Part shown: piece by piece, positions 55,834 to 63,999 of the stretch
Numbering within the stretch: position 1 is the stretch's first letter
Layout of the letters: the number at the start of each line of letters is the position of its first letter
From: Hydrogenophaga sp.
GTDB taxonomy: Bacteria > Pseudomonadota > Gammaproteobacteria > Burkholderiales > Burkholderiaceae_C
Assembly: GCF_019264445.1 (NCBI RefSeq)
Contig: NZ_JAHVAB010000059.1
Coordinates: 1-64,000, forward strand
Direction of reading: 5' to 3'
DNA length: 64,000 nucleotides
Program-made: the position numbers and the translations under genes
Notes under the pieces: generated by a model
Seen by the model: the letters and a program-made list of their open reading frames with translations, nothing else
Database searches by the model: none
Told to the model about the DNA's origin: nothing

Positions 55834-56754
55834 ATGGGCCCTGGCAACCGACCCCTTGACCTCGAATGGCTGGAAGACTTCCTGGCGCTGGCAGAAAGTG
55901 GCAACTTTTCGCGCGCGGCGCAGGCGCGCTTCATTGCCCAGCCCGCGCTCAGCCGCCACATTCGCTCGCTGGAGGAATGGGTGGGCGTGGCACTGTTTGA
56001 CCGCAGCGCGCACCCCACGGTGCTCACCCCGGCCGGCCAGCGCTTCAAGCCACTGCTCGAAGACCTGCTGGCCCGGCTTGAAGCGGCGCGCATCAAGGCG
56101 CGCGCCGCGCACGACGAAGCCGCCATCGGCCTGCGCTTTGCGGCCACGCACCTGCTTTCGCTGGCGTTCTTTCCCCCCTGGTTCTCCCGCGTGGAGCAGA
56201 CGCTGGGGCCGCGCACGGTGCAGATGTATTCGAACAACCTGGAGGCCTGCGAAGACCTGATGCTGCAGCGCAGCGTGCAGTTTTTGCTGTGCTACGGGCA
56301 CCCCGCCGTGCCGGGGCGGCTGGAAGAGTCGGGTCACCCGATGTACCCGATCGGCGACGAGACGCTGCTGCCGGTGGCCGCCGCCGCGCCCGATGGCACA
56401 CCGGCTTTCCAGCTGGGTGCCGCGGCGGTGGACGAGCTGCCCATCCTTGCGTACCACGCGTCGTCCGGGCTGGGGCGCATGCTGCAGGCCTGCCTGCGCC
56501 CGCTGCTGGGCGGTGACGTGGCGCACCGTACCGTGTTTTCCGCGCACCACGCGGTGGTGCTCAAGAGCATGGCGCTGGAAGGCCGGGGCATTGCGTGGCT
56601 GCCGCAAAGCCTGATCGCCGCCGAGCTGCAGGGCGGCCAGCTGGTGGTGGCCGGTGGCAGCGAGTGGGCGCTGCAGATGCAGATCCGGCTGTACCGCCAG
56701 CCGGTGGAGATGACGGAGTCGGCCGAAGCGCTGTGGGCGCTGGTGGCGGCCTGA
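55834..56754 (+). CDS. LysR-type regulator
   Basis: This 306-residue LysR protein starts MGPGNRPLDLEWLEDFLALA. Its winged helix (NFSRAAQARFIAQPALSRHIRSL) and the LFDRSAHPTVLTPAGQRF wing are clear. It is divergent from the DapA-family gene across 108 bases and thus likely controls the sugar-acid/D-tartrate-type operon. It converges on the M14 peptidase gene. Confidence 0.9.
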   Translation: MGPGNRPLDLEWLEDFLALAESGNFSRAAQARFIAQPALSRHIRSLEEWVGVALFDRSAHPTVLTPAGQRFKPLLEDLLARLEAARIKARAAHDEAAIGLRFAATHLLSLAFFPPWFSRVEQTLGPRTVQMYSNNLEACEDLMLQRSVQFLLCYGHPAVPGRLEESGHPMYPIGDETLLPVAAAAPDGTPAFQLGAAAVDELPILAYHASSGLGRMLQACLRPLLGGDVAHRTVFSAHHAVVLKSMALEGRGIAWLPQSLIAAELQGGQLVVAGGSEWALQMQIRLYRQPVEMTESAEALWALVAA

Positions 56755-56760
56755 CCCGGT

Positions 56761-57675
56761 TCAGCTGGTCTTGCGCGCTTTCACGGGCACTGCCGGTGCG
56801 GCCTCGTCGGGCCGCACGCGCTCGACCATCCAGCGCTGCAGGTCCATCCACATCTGCCGCATCTCGGCATCCAGCGGCGTGCGCAGGGCGCTGGGCAGTT
56901 CCACCGTCACCACCGGCATGCCCTGGTGCACGCCGCCGTAGTTGCCCAGGCTGCCGGGGAAGATGCCGACCTGGTCGAGGTAGAGCCGCCCGAGCTGCGG
57001 CGGCGGCACGCCGGGGCCGTCGAAGTCGAGCACGCCGTACGGCGCATGGATGCTCACGATCAGGTGCGGCTGGAAACGCGCCATCTCATCGTGCAGGTAG
57101 CGCGACTCCGGCTCGGACAGCGGCTCCTTGCCGGGCCAGCGGCGCGGGTCCTTGCGGGTGCGTTGTTCCCAGTAGACCTTGGCGTCGCGGTGCCAGTGGG
57201 GCGTGGGAAAGTTGCGGTTGAGGTCCACGCCGTTGGCATTGACGCGCCGCGCCGGGCGCGACAGCAGGCCGTCGGGGTTGAGCGCAGGAATGAAGCGCCA
57301 GTGCGCGTTGGCCGGCGTCTGCACGGCGTGCTGGATCCAGTGCAAGGCCACCGACGCCGAGGACAGCTCATCACCATGGATGGCCCCCACCACCAGCACG
57401 CGCAAACGGGCCTCGGGCGCCACCACGTCGCGCGCGTAGAGCGTGCGGCCCTGCACCGAGCGGCCCACGGTGGGCTTGAGCCGGGCGGCCACACACAGCG
57501 GGCGCTGGAGGTTGGGCAGGCGGGCGACGAACGCCACACAGGGGTCGGGCGGTGCGACCGTGCGGTGGTGTGCGGGACCGCGCAACGGGGGGGATGCCTG
57601 CGCCTGCGTGCAGGCCAGCGCCAGCAGCGTGGCGATCAGGGGCGAGGCGAGGCGAAACCAGGGGGCGCAATGCAT
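56761..57675 (-). CDS. Secreted M14-family metallopeptidase (MpaA-like)
   Basis: This 304-residue protein has a signal peptide (about 1-28, ending AQAS). Zinc-ligand motif GAIHGDE (His100, Glu103), NGVDLNRNFP, the third ligand in SIHAPYG and the catalytic Glu in TVELPSAL are all present. It resembles murein-tripeptide amidase MpaA but is exported, so it may trim peptidoglycan peptides in the periplasm. It is the last gene before the nic-like block and not obviously part of it. Confidence 0.9.
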   Translation of the reverse strand: MHCAPWFRLASPLIATLLALACTQAQASPPLRGPAHHRTVAPPDPCVAFVARLPNLQRPLCVAARLKPTVGRSVQGRTLYARDVVAPEARLRVLVVGAIHGDELSSASVALHWIQHAVQTPANAHWRFIPALNPDGLLSRPARRVNANGVDLNRNFPTPHWHRDAKVYWEQRTRKDPRRWPGKEPLSEPESRYLHDEMARFQPHLIVSIHAPYGVLDFDGPGVPPPQLGRLYLDQVGIFPGSLGNYGGVHQGMPVVTVELPSALRTPLDAEMRQMWMDLQRWMVERVRPDEAAPAVPVKARKTS

Positions 57676-57713
57676 CGCGGCATTCTAGGCAACGCCTGCG
57701 CGCGGCCCTGCTG

Positions 57714-58985
57714 TCACTCGTCGCGCTCGCCGGCCTCGTACAGCGTTTCGCGGCCCATGCGGTCCACGATGAGCTCGGCCGTCCAGGGCAGCATGAGCGA
57801 GCCGCAGCGGCTGTCGCGGTAGAGGCGCTCGAGGGGCAGGTGCTTCATCATGCTTTGGCCGCCGCAGGTGCGGATGGCCAGCCGCGCGATGTCGTTGGCG
57901 CCTTCCATCACGCTGTGGTGCGCGGCATAGAGGCGCAGCTTTTCGTCTTTCGACGGGTTGGGCCGGGCCTCGCTGATGGCGCGCACAAACAGGCTCTTCA
58001 TGCTCTCGAGCTGGATGCGCATCTGCGCCACGGCGATCTGCTTGGTGGGGTATTGCCTACGCTTGACGGGCGGCTCGCCGGGCACTTCGCCGCGCAGGTA
58101 TTTCACGGTGAAGTCATACGCCGCCGTGGCCAGGCCCAGGTAGGTGGGCGCGAGCGTGAAGAACATGGCCGGCCAGGTCTGCGCGCCCTTGAAGTAGATG
58201 CCGCGCGGCATGAGCTGCTCGGCATCGCTCACGAACACGTCCTTGAACGTCAGGTTGCGGCTCACCGTGCCGCGCATGCCCAGCGGGTCCCATTCACCGC
58301 TGATGGAGACGCCCTCGCTGCTGGCCGGCACGCTGATGTAGAGCGTGTCGCGCGCGTCGGGGTGCTCGTCGCCCTTGTCTTCCGTGCAGAGGATGCCGTA
58401 GTAATGCGCCGCGCCCGAGAGGCTGGCGAAGATCTTGCGGCCGTTCACGAGCCAGCCGCCATCGACCTTTTTCGCGGTGGTGCCAAACGGCGCGCGGCCT
58501 GCAGCGGCGGCACTGCCCTCGCTGAAGGGTTGGGCGTAGATCGCGCCGTCGTCGACGATGCGCTGAAAGTGCAGCTCGCGCCGCGCGAGGTGTTCGGCGC
58601 GCTGGGCGTCGGTCATGGCAATGCCGTCGGCCAGCACGCCGGTCCACATGGTGCTGCAGATGTGCATGTTCCAGGTGAGCGCGGTGGCGCCGCAGAAGCG
58701 GCCGATCTCGGCGGCCACCATCATGTAGGTGGCGTAGTCGGCGCCCAGGCCGCCGTGCGCGGTGGGCACGCAGAGCTTGAGAAAGCCGGCTTCGCGCAGG
58801 TCGTCGTAGTTGGCAAACGGGAAGCTGGCTTCGCGGTCCCACTGCGGTGCGCGCGCGGCAAAGCGGTCGCGGCCCAGGGCGTGCGCGCGGCTGAGCAGTT
58901 CGCGCTGCAGCGGCGTGAAGGTCATGTCGCCCACGGCGGGCGTGAAATCGAGCTGGCTGGTGGTGGCGGGCAGGGGCATGTTCAT
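57714..58985 (-). CDS. Acyl-CoA-dehydrogenase-fold flavoenzyme, possibly a flavin monooxygenase
   Basis: This 423-residue protein has the acyl-CoA dehydrogenase layout: helical N-domain with LCVPTAHGGLGADYATYMMVAAE, middle domain WLVNGRKIFASLSGAAHYYG, and a C-terminal helix bundle. The catalytic YEGT-like stretch is missing: the end reads CGSLMLPWTAELIVDRMG. A flavin reductase gene sits across the divergent promoter. A two-component monooxygenase acting on an aromatic or pyridine ring fits better than CoA-ester oxidation. It is the last gene of the nicX-like operon, 19 bases after the hydrolase. Confidence 0.83.
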   Translation of the reverse strand: MNMPLPATTSQLDFTPAVGDMTFTPLQRELLSRAHALGRDRFAARAPQWDREASFPFANYDDLREAGFLKLCVPTAHGGLGADYATYMMVAAEIGRFCGATALTWNMHICSTMWTGVLADGIAMTDAQRAEHLARRELHFQRIVDDGAIYAQPFSEGSAAAAGRAPFGTTAKKVDGGWLVNGRKIFASLSGAAHYYGILCTEDKGDEHPDARDTLYISVPASSEGVSISGEWDPLGMRGTVSRNLTFKDVFVSDAEQLMPRGIYFKGAQTWPAMFFTLAPTYLGLATAAYDFTVKYLRGEVPGEPPVKRRQYPTKQIAVAQMRIQLESMKSLFVRAISEARPNPSKDEKLRLYAAHHSVMEGANDIARLAIRTCGGQSMMKHLPLERLYRDSRCGSLMLPWTAELIVDRMGRETLYEAGERDE

Positions 58986-59004
58986 GGGGTGCTCCTCGGG
59001 CGGG

Positions 59005-59817
59005 TCAGTGCGTGTCGCGGGTGCGGTCGGGCGGGGTCTCGCCCAGGAAGCCGAGCAGCGCCGCGTCGAACTCGTCGGGGGCTTCCAGGTTGGTGAGGTG
59101 GCCGATGCCGGGTAGCTCCACATAGCGCGAGCGAGGAATGGCCGCGGCCATCTGCTGCATGACCGACGGCGCGGCCACGCGGTCGAACTCACCGCCAATG
59201 AGCAGGGTGGGCACGCCGATGCCGGCGAGCGCGGCCTGGCGGTCGAAGGTGACGAGGCAGTCGAGCGCGCGGCGGTAGGTGGCCGCGGGCACGCCGGCCA
59301 TGCAGTGCTCGGCCAGCCGCGCGCCTTCGGGCAGCGAGCCCGGGCCCACCATCTGCGGCACCAGCTTGCGCGCCACGTCGGCCATGGTCTGACCCGCGTC
59401 CAGCGGTGCCGTGCGCTGGGCAATGAACTGCTGCGCCCAGGCGTCGGCGCTGCGGCCGTCGGTGCGCTTGCCGAAGGCGGCCGAGGTGGCGCTGAGCACC
59501 AGCCGGCTCACGCGTCCGGGGTGGCGCGCCACCACCTCCTGCGCCACCATGCCGCCCATGCTGTGGCCCACGAGCACCACGTGCTCGCACTGCAGCGCGT
59601 CGATGAGGTCGATGCAGCTTTGCGCCAGCCCCTTGAACGTGTAGGGCTCGATGGGCGCGCTGTGGCCGTAGCCCGGCATGTCCCAGGCCACCGCACGGTA
59701 GCCCGCGCCCGCCAGCGTTTCCACCTGCGGCGCAAAGGCCACATGGCCGCCGCCAATGCCGTGCAGCATCAGCACCGTGGTGGGGCCGCTGCCCAGGGTG
59801 GTGAACTTCGGGATCAT
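59005..59817 (-). CDS. Alpha/beta hydrolase (NicD-like by context)
   Basis: This 270-residue hydrolase has VLMLHGIGGGHVAFAPQ for the oxyanion hole, nucleophile Ser86 in VGHSMGG, an Asp in GGEFDRV and His in GIGHLTNLE. In nicotinate-type pathways an alpha/beta hydrolase (NicD) deformylates N-formylmaleamate, the product of NicX. Its start overlaps the NicX-like gene by four bases (ATGA), strongly suggesting paired action. By sequence alone other ester or lactone substrates are possible. Confidence 0.88.
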   Translation of the reverse strand: MIPKFTTLGSGPTTVLMLHGIGGGHVAFAPQVETLAGAGYRAVAWDMPGYGHSAPIEPYTFKGLAQSCIDLIDALQCEHVVLVGHSMGGMVAQEVVARHPGRVSRLVLSATSAAFGKRTDGRSADAWAQQFIAQRTAPLDAGQTMADVARKLVPQMVGPGSLPEGARLAEHCMAGVPAATYRRALDCLVTFDRQAALAGIGVPTLLIGGEFDRVAAPSVMQQMAAAIPRSRYVELPGIGHLTNLEAPDEFDAALLGFLGETPPDRTRDTH

Positions 59818-60887
59818 GGGCGCACCACCTGACCGGCATCCACCACCACCGCGCCGTCCAGCGTCACGGTGCAGCCACGCAGGGGGAAGTCGAAGTGGCC
59901 ACGCGTGTGGCGGCCGGCCACCTCGTTGGCGCCGGTGCTGTAGAGGAAGTTGCCCGCGAAGGCGCGCAGCTCGGTGCCGTTGAAGTCGCGCTTGTCGTAG
60001 AGCGCCATGCTGTCCCAGCGAGCAGCGTCGTTCAGGCCGTAGCCCACGTGGCTCACTGCACAGGCTGGCGGCCGGGCGGCGGTACCGTCCAGCTCGGCCC
60101 ACGCCGCGTAGTGGCTGCGCAGCAGCTCGGCGTCCACGCCCTGGCCGTCGATGCGGGTGATGTGGTCGTTTTCAATGGTGAGCGTGATCGCGCGCTCGAT
60201 GTAGCGCTTGAAGGTGAGGTTCACGTCGCCCTCGGCCAGCACCAGCGTGCCGTTCACGCTGCCCGCCGCAGGGAACGCCAGCACCAGGCCGCCCGGCCAG
60301 TGCGTGAGCGTGCCCGGGCGTGTGGTGGTGCCCCAGTTGCCGCCCACCACCGCGCCCTGCAGCGAGATGGAGAGGTCGGTGCCTGCCGCCGAGCGCACGT
60401 GCATGGCCTGGGCCGCGCGCACGCGCCGCACATGGTCTTTCACGCGGGCTTCGGTCGCGTCGTCGGGCAAGAGGCGCACCAGCGCTTCGGGGTGTTCGTT
60501 GCTCACGTAGACCACGCGCGGCTGCGTGCTGCCGTTGCCTTGGAGGATGGCGGGCAGTTCGGGCGCGTGCATCAGCCCTTCGACCGTGCAGTCCACCACC
60601 AGCGTGCTGCCGGCGAGCGCGGCGATCACCGGGGCAAGCTGCTGGAGGGCGTCGCTGGCGCCCGTGGAACGCGACACCGGCTCGCCCGCACTGAACACGG
60701 AAGGCAACACCAGCGTGAACGAGCGCACACCGAAGCGGGAAAGCGCCAGCCGGGCCAGCTCCAGAAGCACGGGGCGGCTCTGGGTTTCACCGAGAATAGC
60801 CACCACGTCGCCAGACTGCAGGGCGCAGCGGCGAAACAAGGTCTCGAAGGCGTCGATCCAGGCGGGTTCGATCCGCTCTTGCAGCAT
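59814..60887 (-). CDS. NicX-like 2,5-dihydroxypyridine 5,6-dioxygenase
   Basis: This 357-residue protein follows NicX along its length: MHVRSAAGTDLS, GTLVLAEGDVNLTFKRYIER, SHVGYGLNDAARW, AFAGNFLYSTGANEVAG and GHFDFPLRGC. The likely Fe(II) ligands are His280, His331 and Asp333, as the His and His-x-Asp of NicX. NicX opens 2,5-dihydroxypyridine to N-formylmaleamate. The family is close to thermophilic aminopeptidase T, but the conserved ligands favour the dioxygenase. It is the first gene of its operon. The promoter is shared with the flavin reductase. Confidence 0.8.
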   Translation of the reverse strand: MLQERIEPAWIDAFETLFRRCALQSGDVVAILGETQSRPVLLELARLALSRFGVRSFTLVLPSVFSAGEPVSRSTGASDALQQLAPVIAALAGSTLVVDCTVEGLMHAPELPAILQGNGSTQPRVVYVSNEHPEALVRLLPDDATEARVKDHVRRVRAAQAMHVRSAAGTDLSISLQGAVVGGNWGTTTRPGTLTHWPGGLVLAFPAAGSVNGTLVLAEGDVNLTFKRYIERAITLTIENDHITRIDGQGVDAELLRSHYAAWAELDGTAARPPACAVSHVGYGLNDAARWDSMALYDKRDFNGTELRAFAGNFLYSTGANEVAGRHTRGHFDFPLRGCTVTLDGAVVVDAGQVVRP

Positions 60888-60944
60888 GGTGTCTCCTTGT
60901 CATGGGTCACATCGCGCTGGGTCAGGCGATGAGGCCTTGTCATT

Positions 60945-60960
60945 ATTCATGAATTTTCAT
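60945..60960. promoter_or_regulatory. Candidate MarR operator in the nic-like divergent promoter
   Basis: ATTCATGAAT (60945-60954) is a perfect palindrome; ATGAA-TT-TTCAT (60949-60960) overlaps it. Both are in the 86-base gap between the NicX-like and flavin reductase genes. Such AT-rich palindromes are typical MarR sites, and a MarR gene is in the right-hand operon. Binding is inferred. Confidence 0.55.
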
Positions 60961-60973
60961 ATAAATTCCAACC

Positions 60974-61495
60974 ATGTCCCCAGCCCGATCCGCCGGCCTC
61001 CAGGCCCGGCCTCCAGACTTCTCGGCACACGAGTTCCGGGCCACGCTGGGCATGTTTGCCACGGGTGTCACCATCGTCACCGCGCGCACCGACAGCGGTG
61101 ACCTCATTGGCCTCACGGCCAACTCCTTCAACTCCGTTTCGCTCTCGCCACCGCTGGTGCTCTGGAGCCTGGCGCGCATGGCGGGCTCGATGGCCGCTTT
61201 CTCCAACGGCCGCCACTACGCCATCAACGTGCTCGCCGCCGACCAGCAAGCCCTGGCCGAACGCTTTGCGGCCCGCGACACCGACCGCTGGGCCGGCGTG
61301 GGCTTCACCGCCGGCATGAGCGGCGCGCCCCTGCTCGACGGCGTGGCCGCAAGCTTCGAATGCTTCAACCGCAGTCAGTACGCCGAGGGCGACCACGTCA
61401 TCTTCGTCGGCGAAGTCGAACGCTGCAGCCGCCGACCCGAAGCCTCCCCCCTCCTGTTCCACGGCGGCCGCTTCTACACGGAACACCCCTTGTGA
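60974..61495 (+). CDS. Flavin reductase (HpaC-like)
   Basis: This 173-residue protein has FRATLGMFATGVTIVTART, LTANSFNSVSLSPPLVLWSL and GAPLLDGVAASFEC. This is the flavin-reductase-like split barrel of two-component monooxygenases. It should make reduced FMN or FAD for the flavoenzyme at 57714. It overlaps the MarR gene by four bases (GTGA). Confidence 0.92.
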   Translation: MSPARSAGLQARPPDFSAHEFRATLGMFATGVTIVTARTDSGDLIGLTANSFNSVSLSPPLVLWSLARMAGSMAAFSNGRHYAINVLAADQQALAERFAARDTDRWAGVGFTAGMSGAPLLDGVAASFECFNRSQYAEGDHVIFVGEVERCSRRPEASPLLFHGGRFYTEHPL

Positions 61496-61974
61496 GCACC
61501 CGCCCAGCGGCCAAGCGCGGACGCACCGGGCCAGCCGCAGCGGCGGAGCGTGGGGGCCACTTCGTGAATGATTACTTGGGCTACCTGCTCGGCCAGGCCA
61601 ACCACGCGCTGTTCAAAGACTTCGACGCCGTGGTGCGCGAGGCCGGGCTCAGCAGCATCGAGTGGCGCGTGCTCGCCACGCTCAGTGGCCAGCCCCCCAT
61701 GCCGGTGGGCCAGCTCGCGCATGAGGTGCTGAGCCAGCAACCCACCGTGACCAAACTCGTGCAACGCCTGGAAGCGCAAGCCTGGGTGACGCTGCGCGAC
61801 GACCCGAGCGACCAGCGCCGCACGCTGGTGAGCATCACCGCCACCGGGCAGAAGAAGGTGACGCCGCTGATCGCCCTGGCCCGCGAGCACGAGGCCGCAG
61901 TGCTCGGCGCCTTGAGCGCGACCGAGGTGCAGCGGCTCAAGGACCAGCTGCGCCGCCTCGCCCAGGGCACCTGA
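61492..61974 (+). CDS. MarR-type regulator
   Basis: This 160-residue MarR protein starts at GTG 61492 inside the reductase stop. The winged helix is WRVLATLSGQPPMPVGQLAHEVLSQQPTVTKLVQRLE, with the wing at DDPSDQRRTLVS. The nicotinate cluster of Pseudomonas is also run by a MarR protein (NicR). It likely represses both divergent units until the aromatic ligand binds. Confidence 0.92.
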   Translation: MSTRPAAKRGRTGPAAAAERGGHFVNDYLGYLLGQANHALFKDFDAVVREAGLSSIEWRVLATLSGQPPMPVGQLAHEVLSQQPTVTKLVQRLEAQAWVTLRDDPSDQRRTLVSITATGQKKVTPLIALAREHEAAVLGALSATEVQRLKDQLRRLAQGT

Positions 61975-62026
61975 GGCGCACGCCCACGCGACAGCCAGGG
62001 CATCGGCGCGCGCCGACAATCGCCGC

Positions 62027-62932
62027 ATGACTCCACCGGCTCAACGCAAGACACACCTCGACTCCCTCGCCATCACGCTGCTCGTGGTGTGCTGCGCCTT
62101 CTGGGGTTTCCAGCAGATCCTGATCAAGGACACCGTGGCCGAGGTGCCACCGCTGTGGCAGGCCTCGCTGCGCTTCTGGGGTGCGGCGGTGCTGATCTGG
62201 CTCTGGAGCCGGGCGCGCGGCGTGCCGCTGTTTGCGCGCGACGGCACGCTCAAGGCCGGGCTGCTCGCAGGCAGCCTGTTTGCGGGCGAGTTCGCTTTCA
62301 TCTACCTCGGGCTGCTGCACACCAGTGCCTCGCGCCTCACGGTGTTTCTGTACACCAGCCCGTTTGTGGTGGCGCTGCTGCTGCCGCGCGTGGTGCCGGG
62401 CGAGCGGCTGCGGCGCATCCAGTGGGTGGGCCTGGTGATTGCGTTTGCTGCCGTGGCGCTGGCGTTCAGCGAAGGCTTCATGCACGGCTCGCCGGTGGCC
62501 GGTGCCTGGCTGGGCGATGCCATGGCGCTGGCCGCCGGCACGCTCTGGGGCCTGACCACGCTCACCATCCGCGCCACCCGGCTCTCGGGCGCCAGCGCCG
62601 AAAAAACGCTGTTCTACCAGGTGGCCGTCACGGCGGCGGTGGCGCCGCTGATCTCGCTGGCGCTGGGCGAGGTGTGGTCGCTCGACTACTCCGCGCGCGC
62701 CTGGGGTTCACTGGGCCTGCAGACGGTGGTGGGCGCGTTCGCGAGCTACCTCACCTGGATGTGGATGCTGCGGCAGTACCCGGCCACGCAAATGTCGACC
62801 TTCACCTTCCTCACGCCGGTCTTTGCGCTGGTGTTTGGCGTGGTGCTGCTCAGCGAGCCGCTGACCTTGCAGCTGGTGCTCGCACTGATCGGCGTGGCGG
62901 TGGGCATCGTGCTGGTGAGCCGGCGCGCCTGA
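62027..62932 (+). CDS. EamA/DMT family permease
   Basis: This 301-residue protein has ten hydrophobic segments in two EamA repeats (LLVVCCAFWGFQQILIKDT, and GAFASYLTWMWMLRQYPATQMS). DMT permeases export amino acids or related metabolites. It is co-directional with the MarR gene (52 bases), so it could be a transporter for the nic-like pathway, but it may equally be independent. Confidence 0.9.
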   Translation: MTPPAQRKTHLDSLAITLLVVCCAFWGFQQILIKDTVAEVPPLWQASLRFWGAAVLIWLWSRARGVPLFARDGTLKAGLLAGSLFAGEFAFIYLGLLHTSASRLTVFLYTSPFVVALLLPRVVPGERLRRIQWVGLVIAFAAVALAFSEGFMHGSPVAGAWLGDAMALAAGTLWGLTTLTIRATRLSGASAEKTLFYQVAVTAAVAPLISLALGEVWSLDYSARAWGSLGLQTVVGAFASYLTWMWMLRQYPATQMSTFTFLTPVFALVFGVVLLSEPLTLQLVLALIGVAVGIVLVSRRA

Positions 62933-62936
62933 GGCA

Positions 62937-63875
62937 TCAGGCTCCGCGCGCCGCAAAGTGCAGCTGCAGCGCCTGCAGCGCGTGACGCACCTTGGCCGGC
63001 TGCTCGCTGCGGCGCGGCGTGACGGCAAACACGGCGGCCGGCGCCAGCCGCCAGTCGGGCAGCACGGGCACGAGCCGGCCCGCGGTCAGGGCCTGTCGCA
63101 CGTCGTCGCTCATGCCCACGTAGAGCCCCCAGCCCGCCAGTGCCATGGCCTGCAGCGCCGTCACCTGCGAAGCCAGCAGACGCGGCTCCACGCGCACCTC
63201 GAACCGCTCGCCTTCTCGCCCAGCGTCTCGTCCACCCTCTGGACCCTGAAAGTCCAGCGTGTCCGCCGTGCCGCTGCGCGGTGGCATCCCCAGCCAGTCG
63301 TGCCCGGCGAGGTCGCGCGGGTGGCTCGGCCAGCCGCGCTCGGCCAGGTAGCGCGGGGCCGCGCACAGCTGTCGCTGCAGCTCGCCCAGGCGCCTCGCCA
63401 CCAGCGATGAGTCGGTGAAGCGGCCCACGCGCAGCGCCAGGTCCACGCGCTCGGCAATCAGGTCGATCGGGGTGTCGTCCAGCAGGAGGTGCAGGCGCAG
63501 GCGCGGATGGCGGCGCAGCGGCTCCAGCGCGGTCGACAGCAGTTCGCCAAAGCCGATGGGCGCGGCCAGGCGCAGCTCGCCCTCGGGCTCGTCGCGCAGG
63601 CGCTCGAGCGCCGCGTCGGCGCTGCGGGCCTGCGCCACCATCGCCGCACAGGCCGGGTAGTAGCGCTCGCCCGCCTCGGTGAGCGTGATGCGGCGGGTGG
63701 AGCGGTGCAGCAGCACCAGGCCCAGCGCGCCTTCGAGCAGGCGCAGCTGCTGGCTCACCGCCGACGGCGTGCTGCCCACGCGGCGCGCGGCCGCGCTGAT
63801 GGAGCCGCTGTCCACGATTTCCGCGAACAGCGCCATGCGCTTGAGTTTGTCGGTCCAGGCGGCGGCGTCGCTCAT
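62937..63875 (-). CDS. LysR-type regulator
   Basis: This 312-residue LysR protein starts MSDAAAWTDKLKRMALFAEI. The winged helix is SISAAARRVGSTPSAVSQQLRLLE. It converges with the EamA gene and is divergent from a gene that starts at the window end. It probably regulates the latter. Confidence 0.9.
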   Translation of the reverse strand: MSDAAAWTDKLKRMALFAEIVDSGSISAAARRVGSTPSAVSQQLRLLEGALGLVLLHRSTRRITLTEAGERYYPACAAMVAQARSADAALERLRDEPEGELRLAAPIGFGELLSTALEPLRRHPRLRLHLLLDDTPIDLIAERVDLALRVGRFTDSSLVARRLGELQRQLCAAPRYLAERGWPSHPRDLAGHDWLGMPPRSGTADTLDFQGPEGGRDAGREGERFEVRVEPRLLASQVTALQAMALAGWGLYVGMSDDVRQALTAGRLVPVLPDWRLAPAAVFAVTPRRSEQPAKVRHALQALQLHFAARGA

Positions 63876-63936
63876 TCGTTAGCTTTTCTACAAAAAGAAA
63901 GCAAATTCTGCCGGCTACCGCCGCCTTTGTGTAGCC

Positions 63937-63999
63937 ATGACACTGAACACCTTGCCCAACCCCTTCGTTTTCCAAACCCTCTCAGGAGCCTTGTCATGA
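63937..63999 (+). other. Possible 20-codon leader ORF before the window-end gene
   Basis: ATG at 63937 opens MTLNTLPNPFVFQTLSGALS, and its TGA (63997-63999) overlaps the next ATG (63996) by ATGA. It has no obvious ribosome site of its own. It may be a leader peptide giving translational coupling, or chance. Confidence 0.3.
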
